Of a DNA stretch of 64,000 nt, positions 57,235 through 64,000 are shown piece by piece. Position 1 is the first letter of the stretch; each line of letters begins with the position of its first letter. Source of the DNA: Clusia tigrina (taxonomy: Eukaryota; Arthropoda; Insecta; Diptera; Clusiidae); contig OV050030.1 of NCBI GenBank assembly GCA_920105625.2, positions 351,602,425 through 351,666,424 on the forward strand, written 5' to 3'. The position numbers and the translations under genes were made by a program. The notes under the pieces were generated by a model. That model was not told where the DNA came from. It made no database searches and saw only the letters and a list, made by a program, of their open reading frames with translations.

Positions 57235-58488
57235 ATGCCCCCTGCGCACCCCCGCTTGGGGGAGAACCGGTTCGCCGCATTAGCAGACAATCATACAGCT
57301 AAAAAAAAACGTTTGGCTTCGGCACCTCTACTTGACGACTTCCCAGAGCTACCTGAAACACGATTAAACAACCATAAGTTTGTTGTTGTTGCCTCCACTA
57401 TTGATAGTAAGCCACCTAAAAATTTCTCCTTCTTTTGCTGTACACAAATCATTGAAATTAATCAGTAAATAAATTTTAACTATCTCGGAACTTCGCGATG
57501 GTAATTTGCTTCTTTTAGTGAAAAGTGTGGAAGTTGCAAAAAAGCTTATTGCCGCTAAAGAACTCCATGGAATATGTCCAATAAAATGCTTCTTCCATGT
57601 ATCTTTAAATAGCACTAAGGGTGCAGTGTACGCTCCATGCCTCAACCAAGTTGCAGAAGAAGAAATTGTAAATTAACTTTCATCCCAAGGTGTTATTTCG
57701 GTATACAAATTTCATAAAATTATTGACGGTAAGCCACATCCAAGTGGTGTAGTTTTGTTGACTTTCCATCGCTACCATCTTCCAACAAAAATAGATATTT
57801 CATGGTACGCTGCGAGGGTTCGAGAATACATCCCCAATCCAATGCGATGCAAATCTTGCCAAATATTGGGACACACAGCTATATATTGCAGAAATGCACC
57901 TGCTTGCGTTACCTGTAATCTTCCCCCGCACAACAATACCGGCTGCTCTCGCACTCTCTGTGCAAACTGGCTTGAAAACCACCCGGCGTCTTCAAAAGAA
58001 TGCTCTAAATTCCAACAGCAAAGAGAAGTTTTGAAAATCCAAATTAAAAAGAAGTGCAGTATGCGTGAAGCAAAACAGCTATACAAAACACAACACAATC
58101 CCGACCCCTCACCGAATAGCTATGCGGCTACTCTCTCAGACTCAACCAAAGCAACACAAAAACCTAAAATCAACAATCAAAACTACATAAATGTAACAAA
58201 AACACAAACTAACAACGAAAACAAATTAACAGAACAAAATCAAATAAACACCAACAACACGCCAATATCAAACAATTCCTCGCAAACTGTCTCTCCTATT
58301 AAACACAGTGAGAAGACCATTGCAGCAATCATCGATAACTCTCAAAAAACTGTCTCTTCTTTGAAATCCACTTACACGCTGATTAATACACACTCTTCTC
58401 TTCCTTCTCACAACTCTCCTACCTACTCTACTATTTTCAATACAAAGCTTCAAAACATACAAGATAAAGACTTTGCAATATCTGACTA
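57235..58488 (+). pseudogene. ORF1 (zinc-knuckle Gag-like) of I-like element
   Basis: Start MPPAHPRLGENRFAALAD at 57235. A frameshift near 57430-57440 and a stop at ~57672 break it. The 57755-58488 part is open (244 codons). Knuckles: MRCKSCQILGHTAIYCRN, then ACVTCNLPPHNNTGCSRTLC and CSKFQQQRE, the CCHC series typical of I-group ORF1. The C-terminus is Asn/Thr/Lys-rich and low complexity. It stops about 20 bp before the ORF2 start. Confidence 0.82.
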
Positions 58489-58507
58489 AATTACACCCTA
58501 CTTTCAT

Positions 58508-60477
58508 TATGATTATTAAAATATTGCAATGGAACATAAAAGGTTTTATAAACAACTACAATGAACTACATTTGATCATAAAAGCTATTTCTCCTGATAT
58601 CATTGCACTTCAAGAAACGCACTTCCCTTACGGAAAAGATAATATAATCTGCCCTAAACAATATATTGGATATTTCCACAATCTTTCTACAAACCTCTCA
58701 TCTAAACAAGGAAAAATTTTCCAAAGCAATTCGGTTTGCTGCCAACGTATCTATTCCACAAACTAAAATTTTCTTTGTCAAAAAATCGGTACCATGGTGG
58801 AATAGTAATTTAAAATTATTAAGGGAAAAAAGAATATCTACCTGGCGTGATTATAAGCACTACAGAATCGATAATAAGTTAGCTCTGTACAAAAAAGCAA
58901 ATGCAATATTTAGAAGAGCTGTTAGAGAAGTTAAAGCCAACTCTCTTGAAAAATTTACATATCAAATCACTCCCAAATCCAGTATCAAACAAATATGGTC
59001 CGACATTCTAGTTCTTGTTGGTGGCAGCAAAACCACCCCACTTCGTATCTTAACTGTTGGAGATTCTCATTTGACTTCTTCTTTTGAAATGGCAAATACC
59101 TTCGCTAATAATTGGTCTGCACTCTCTAGCGACGCAAACTTTTCTGAAGAATTCATCTCTGAGAAACGATTTTTCCTACATACGATTTTCCTACACCTAT
59201 CACTGACTGCAAATAAAATTGAGTCATATATTTCCATTACCGAACTCGGAACTGCGCTACAGTCAGCAAAAGGAAAAACTCCAGGTTTAGATCACATATC
59301 CTATCCGATGTTAAATAATCTACCTGCCTCTGATAAAAAAATATTACTAGTTTTATACAATAAAATTTTAGACACCGGCATCCTTCCACAAACTTGGCGC
59401 ACAGCTGAAATAATACCGATACCTAAGCCTAACAAACCAATTTCTGAAATTAGTAGCTATCGCCCCATATCTCTTTTGCCTTGTATCGGGAAGGTCCTGG
59501 AAAAAATAATTGCTAAAAGATTATTATGGTATATAACCACTAACAATTTTATCAGCTCCAACCAAGTAGCTTTTAAAAAGAGGCAGGGCACAATTGATGT
59601 TCTCCACCATCTCGAGCATTTCGTGTCAACTGCCCTTCTAATAAAAGTCATGTATCTGTACTGGCCACTGACTTTGAAAGAGCATTCGATCGCATAGGTG
59701 TTCAGGTTGTACTCCAACAGCTATCGACTTGGAAGATTGGGCCAAAGATCTTTGCTTTTGTAAAGGCCTTCCTGACCCATCGCAGGTTTCGGGTGAGAGT
59801 TTACCAACAATTTTCAAATACTCGGTCTCTCGATAATGGGATACCACAGGGGTCTCCTTTGTCTGTTGTTTTATTTATAGCAGCTTTTGACCAAATCAGT
59901 AAATTATTAGCCGATTATAAAAATATTAAATACTCTAAATACGCGGATGATGCTATCTTCTTTACTAATAACAATTCTAACAATGATGTATTTTTTCAAA
60001 AATTTTGTATGATATTGATAAATGGTGTACTCGGTCTGGTGGCCGACCGTAAATTAATTCAATTTTGTAAAAAAAGAAAATGTAAAATGTTTACTTTAAA
60101 TTTTAACAACACTTTAATTGAACTAGTTAATGAATTGAAAATTCTTGGCGTCATCTTCGACAAGAAATTTAACTTTAAGGCCCAATGTTTAAATTTAAGA
60201 AAAAATATTAATGCCAGGCTTAATATTGTTAAATTCTTATCTTCTAATCATAGTCTAGTACATATTTCTACTGAGGTAGCTAAATGTCTTATGCCTGACA
60301 CAGCTCCTCGGCTAATCAAGCAGAAAAGAGACCCTCCTTGGCATCTCAAAGACTCATCATTTGTTCTAGATCTCATTTCGTACTCTAAATCTACCACAAA
60401 TCCTGAAGCCTACCGACAACTTTTTGCAGAACATATAAGCAAATACACTAATAAGAACTGGACCCTTTTATTTACCT
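58508..60477 (+). pseudogene. ORF2 of I-like element: partial endonuclease and RT
   Basis: Endonuclease start: MIIKILQWNIKGF and IIALQETHFP (catalytic Glu). At ~58710 the frame jumps to the pre-RT linker (VPWWNSNLKLLREKR, 58787 on), so most of the endonuclease, with its SDH end, is deleted. RT: GKTPGLDHISYPML, ISSYRPISLLPCIGKVLEKI, KRQGTIDVLHHL. A frameshift at ~59640 follows, then TDFERAFDRI (Asp), NGIPQGSPLSVVLF, and YADD at 59940-59951. A further deletion shortens the thumb. RNase H is lost at 60477. Confidence 0.85.
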
Positions 60478-61235
60478 TGTCGCGGTGTAGGGGCTTGATA
60501 TGTGCTGGAACTTGTTACATGAAATTCTGTGATGTGGTCCAGAATATAAACAAAGAACTACCACCAACGCACAGGTTGAAAGTAGATAACCGCGATTCCT
60601 GGTCAGACGTTGAGGGGCTAGCTAGGTTGCCCACTTGGCGCTAGCTAAGTGGTCAGCCCTTCGGGGAAGTGCGGCTGTCTTTCAGACCAATGGCTCATTT
60701 TCAGTACGGTCATGTCTCTGCAGAAATTGAGCCGCAGATAGCCGGGCGGGGAGAAGGAAAACTCCCTGGGGCAAGGGTCCGCCAGCGCTCTGGATCTCCA
60801 GTCTGGAGCGCGGACGGGCCTATTGACCCAAACAAACCCCCTAAACCCACAGTGGAACAGCTATGCTGGTGGGCTTGCTTGACGGGGTAGAGTCAAGCTT
60901 AATAGCGAACTTGGGGTGCCCAGGCAAGGCCCCACTTCAATCCATGCCTTACTACGCTACCGGGGCACTGGCGTAGTGGACCGATATTTCCCGACAACAA
61001 ACAAAAACCGAATGACGAGAGCAGCCACAATAGCTCACACAAAGAGGCCACAGCTCCTCAGCAAAGAGAGGCAGAGCAGCCATCGATTGGCGCGAGCCAA
61101 AACGCCGACCACCAAAATCCGATAGACACGGAATCACCAGCTGAAAAGCCTAAAAAACTCAGCGGCGCGGGCAAAAAGAGGCTCAGTTACTTCCTCAAGA
61201 AAGGGTTCAGCAGAGAAGAGGCATACGCCAAAGCT

Positions 61236-61910
61236 ATGCTCCCTATGTCCACAAACAAGGTCGAAGGCGGAAAACCAGGCCCCAAAAGGATGAGGTCGGC
61301 CGAACAAACACCTCCAGAGGCCACATATAAAAAGCGGCTAAGGGATGATCAACCCTCCACCTCCAAGGCCGCATCAGGAGCAGCAGCACCGGCTATTAAA
61401 ACAGCACAAACAACAACATCTGCAGCAGACGCACCAAATTTGAATGAAAATACATCCAAGAAGAGGCAGCCCACTGCCCCCTACAAGGATGTGGTGACAG
61501 GCATCAAAATGGCAGTACTCGCAAGGGACTATCCCAATACGCCCCTAACAACGGAGCAAATGGACTCCATCCAGAAACTCATCCTCGATAAAATTATAGC
61601 CGGAAAACAACAGGCTACAAAACCAGCGTTCCTGGGCGCTATCTACAAAGCAGGATACATGTTTCTGCACTGTAAAGATAGCGCGTCAACAGACTGGCTA
61701 AAGGCGGCCATCACCAACGCGTCGCCTTGGGAGGGTGCTTCACTGTGGGTCACAGAGGAGTCCAAGATACCTCATTCGCGGATCGCTGTGGGGTACTTTC
61801 CCAACTCCCAGTCCCTGGAGACCTCTAGGATCATGGAATTTTTGCAGAGGCAGAACTCTACGTCGAGTCGTGGCGTACACTACGAAGAGCTGAAAGAGGA
61901 TCTAACATAA
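61236..61910 (+). pseudogene. ORF1 of LOA-like copy 2
   Basis: Open for 224 codons from a Met at 61236. The same frame is open upstream to at least ~61040 with a coding look (LSGAGKKRLSYFLKKGFSRE), so the true start is probably further 5'. Basic Ala/Thr-rich N-terminus, then VLARDYPNTPLTTEQMDSIQ and STDWLKAAITNASPWEGASL, matching the DUF4780-like core of copy 1. It stops at 61908-61910. Residual ORF1 sequence (LAVDQKSAASLVESGDKVNF) continues in another frame to 62116, meaning one frameshift. Confidence 0.75.
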
Positions 61911-62112
61911 CTCTGGTCCTAGCAGTAGACCAGAAATCAGCAGCCAGCCTTGTGGAATCCGGTGATAAGGTTAACTTTAGATTTGGCAAAGTGAACCTCA
62001 GGCTAAAGGCTGCATCCGCCAATGCTGATGAGCTGGCGGATAAAATGGATGCTGTGGAGTTGGAAGAAGAGGACGAAAGTACTCCATCCAACCCCAACGC
62101 AGTAGCACCAAC

Positions 62113-63277
62113 ATGAAGTGCATCCAGGCAAATCTTCACCATGCTAAGGCTGCAACGGCCGAACTTAGCAGAAGGTTTGCCGGTGGAAGCACCAACATAG
62201 GGCATATCCAGGAGCCCTGGATACATAGAGGCAAGATAGTTGGCCTCAATACACCAAACACACAGGTTATTTATGACGTGGGTGCAGTCAAACCAAGGGC
62301 TGCACTTATCATTGATACCAACATTAAATATCTGCCATTTATAGAGTTTATGAATGGCGACACAGCAGCAGTACTCGTCGAAGTGGATGCAAATGGGAAG
62401 AAAATAGAGGCTGTCATAGCCTCAGCTTACTTTCCAGGAGACAACAACGAAGCACCACCACCGAATATCATAGGTCTAGTGAACTACTGTAAGACACACA
62501 ACAAGACGTTAATCATTGGTTGCAATGCAAATGCGCACAATATAATCTGGGGCAGTACAGATACAAACACAAGAGGTGAGTCGCTCCTAGAATTTTTACT
62601 ACAAACTAACATAGCTATTGCAAACAGGGGCAATAAACCCACCTTTGAAAATGCCATACGACAAGAGGTTCTTGACTTAACACTCATAACAAATAATTCA
62701 CTTGATATGATCACGAACTGGATAGCCTCTTATGAGGACTCAGTGTCTGATCATAAACATATTCTCTTTGAAATCATGGGGTTAAATAAGAGCGTAATGC
62801 TCTATAGAAGCCTTAAATCAACAAACTGGAATAAATACTCAGAGTGCTTAGAAACTAAGCTAACCAGAAGCATACTTTACATAAGATCGACAGAGGTATT
62901 GTATGCATCAGTTGAAGCTCTGACTGACTCCATTATATCCTCATATCACGAATGTAGTCCACTCAAGACAAAATCCTCAACGAAGAGGGTCCCTTGGTGG
63001 AACAAAGAACTAGCTAATTTGCGTCAAATAGCAAGGTCTAAATTCAATGATGCAAAGAAATACAAAACATGGGAGGAATATAAGAAATCCCTGACACTAT
63101 ACAACAAGGAACTGAGGAAATCAAAAAGGAACTCATGGAAAAACTTCTGTAAAGAACTTAAAGATGTCCCAACGACAGCCAGAATACAAAAAGCACTGTC
63201 CAAGGGGGTAATTAATCCAATTGGCACTCTAAAGACACCGGATGGTACTTTCACAAACACTTTTAATGATACACTAG
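62113..63277 (+). pseudogene. ORF2 endonuclease of LOA-like copy 2, truncated before RT
   Basis: Start MKCIQANLHHAKAATAELSR (62113), overlapping the ORF1 stop region. APE motifs: GHIQEPWIHRGKIVG (Glu), AVIASAYFPGD, IIGCNANAHNIIWGS, VSDHKHILFEI (Asp-His). The linker includes RVPWWNKELANLRQ and SWKNFCKEL. Open for ~388 codons without a break, so the endonuclease could be intact. The RT is entirely missing through truncation at 63277. Confidence 0.87.
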
Positions 63278-63568
63278 AGCTTCTTTGGTAGAAACGTAAG
63301 TACTGATCCATATCAGTTCGAAGCAGCGAGAAGCGAAAATATATTAAATCTGCAGAAAAAACAAACATGCGATTTAAAAAACCACAACAAAAAGAAACAC
63401 TCTATTAAAAATTATACTGTAGTTAAGGTCATATTTGTCAAAATCAATAAGAGATTAGGCTCCAAACTTTCAAATAAATACAAAAAAGAAATAGTTAATG
63501 AAAATAGAAATACTACTATTCTGACCCAATCAGGAAGAATAGTTCATAAGGACCACATTAGAAATTAG
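63278..63568 (+). pseudogene. pol: Errantivirus pol 3' end (integrase tail)
   Basis: The 3' end of pol from a 17.6/297-type errantivirus. After the junction the reading is STDPYQFEAARSENILNLQK, then, across a frame change near 63400-63420, FVKINKRLGSKLSNKYKKEI and a tail ending GRIVHKDHIRN with stop TAG at 63566-63568. The rest of the virus 5' part is missing, replaced by the LOA-like element. Confidence 0.82.
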
Positions 63569-63575
63569 GCAATTA

Positions 63576-64000
63576 AAATGTATTTATCCTTTCCAGTACC
63601 CTTGCAGCCGCTGCAGCCGATATCCAAATATTAGATTATTCCAATACACAACTGGTGACTTTCCACATTGGGATGGCTAAACTGGAAACTGGTACTTTTA
63701 AGATTATTCACGTCATAGACTTATATTCCTATCAGGAAATCCTAAGTGACGTCATTTCCACAATACATCACAAAATAGATAATAGTAATCCTATCCTACC
63801 TTTCCTTACCCATGAGCTTATCCAAATTGAAATCCAAATAAATAAATTAAAGCCAGGAAGGAGGGTTAAGCGATCCTTAGATTTTATTGGATCAACATGG
63901 AAATGGATTGCAGGTAATCCAGACCATGACGATATTATCCTTTTAAGCGGAAAAATAAATGATTATATAAATAATCATAATAAGCAAGTCTTAATAAATA
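63576..64000 (+). pseudogene. env: Errantivirus envelope gene, 5' part
   Basis: Starts within 15 bp of the pol stop and is open in one frame from ~63582 to the window edge (about 139 codons). A short hydrophobic Ala-rich leader is followed by ILDYSNTQLVTFHIG, as in fly errantivirus Env. A furin-type site RRVKR ends at 63873, then DFIGSTWKWIAGNPD, the conserved start of the fusion subunit. The ATG at 63578 is in a different frame from the Env reading. The overlapping tttccag (ends 63596) and cttgcag could be the splice acceptor of the spliced env mRNA known in gypsy. Whether the gene is complete lies outside the window. Confidence 0.85.

Larger units (their letters stand above)
57090..60477 (+). 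mobile_element. I-like non-LTR retrotransposon
   Basis: 5' leader, ORF1 (57235-58488), ORF2 (58508 on). ORF2 has a truncated endonuclease, a full RT with YADD and then stops at WTLLFT, the first strand of RNase H, where sequence changes abruptly into the next element. RT motif style (NGIPQGSPLS, KYADDAIFF) fits the I clade. The 5' border is approximate. Confidence 0.8.
60478..63277 (+). mobile_element. LOA-like non-LTR retrotransposon copy 2, 3'-truncated
   Basis: 5' leader (60478-~61040), ORF1, then the endonuclease part of ORF2. It ends abruptly at ~63277 in the pre-RT linker, where an errantivirus starts. GC content is clearly higher than in the flanking elements. It shares layout and motifs with 8782-12757, but protein identity is low, so it is another family of the same clade. 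Confidence 0.82.

Noticed and set aside
57772..58098. Minus-strand Cys-rich ORF
   Set aside because: Antisense of the I-like ORF1 zinc knuckles; the sense reading has ordered CCHC motifs.
60669..60890. 73-codon ORF in the leader of LOA-like copy 2
   Set aside because: In the 5' leader, no homologous motif in copy 1, and no conserved domain. More likely untranslated leader.

Overview
The window is eukaryotic and reads as a repeat-dense block of an insect genome, most likely a higher fly. The basis is AT-rich DNA with long (TA)n tracts and the particular mix of elements: errantivirus-type gypsy, BEL/Pao, jockey-, LOA- and I-like non-LTR elements, mariner, piggyBac and Helitron. I could not support a single ordinary host gene, tRNA, rRNA or CRISPR array. 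Species is not resolvable from the sequence alone. Almost every coding stretch belongs to a transposable element, and nearly all are broken by stops, frameshifts, deletions or nested insertions.

Layout, left to right. 1-2.54 kb: degraded Ty3/gypsy element on the minus strand, ending in a short inverted repeat with a (TA)n core. 2.77-8.78 kb: nearly complete Ty3/gypsy element with two ~590-bp LTRs, a tRNA-Leu-type primer site, SAP-domain Gag, Pol, and LTRs holding a perfect heat-shock-element motif upstream of the TATA box. 8.78-12.76 kb: LOA-like non-LTR element (minus) that has lost its whole reverse transcriptase. 12.97-14.93 kb: second copy of the first gypsy family (integrase half plus LTR). 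15.12-25.46 kb: BEL/Pao element with 509-bp LTRs and a third gene for a baculovirus-F/errantivirus-like envelope; a 1.85-kb 5'-truncated jockey element sits in it with a 9-bp target duplication. 25.58-26.12 kb: MITE-like inverted-repeat element. 26.32-28.57 kb: TIR DNA transposon of unassigned superfamily.

28.78-37.23 kb is the most striking structure: a tail-to-tail palindrome with ~4.1-kb arms, each a jockey-like element carrying the same lesions and the same two nested insertions (one a 626-bp solo LTR with a 5-bp duplication). The right arm continues into a fuller 5' part to ~38.5 kb. Then come a mariner deletion derivative (39.25-40.17 kb), a piggyBac element with intact TTAA flanks (40.90-42.70 kb), a 2-kb non-coding repeat region, and a second BEL/Pao element (44.90-52.43 kb, minus, 5-bp duplication ACCAC) whose interior has been reshuffled by direct duplications. 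That element interrupts a gypsy protease gene. 53.27-54.64 kb is a Helitron Rep fragment; 54.6-57.2 kb holds no recognisable gene; 57.2-60.48 kb is an I-like non-LTR element; 60.48-63.28 kb is a second LOA-like element, also cut off before its RT; and 63.28 kb to the edge is the pol tail and start of the envelope gene of an errantivirus.

Functionally the genes do not form a cellular pathway. Each set is, or was, the replication machinery of one element (Gag shell, protease, RT/RNase H, integrase or endonuclease, sometimes Env). Nesting gives a relative history: BEL/Pao 2 landed in an older gypsy, jockey landed in BEL/Pao 1, and an LTR element landed in jockey before the palindrome existed. 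All calls rest on motif recognition by eye.
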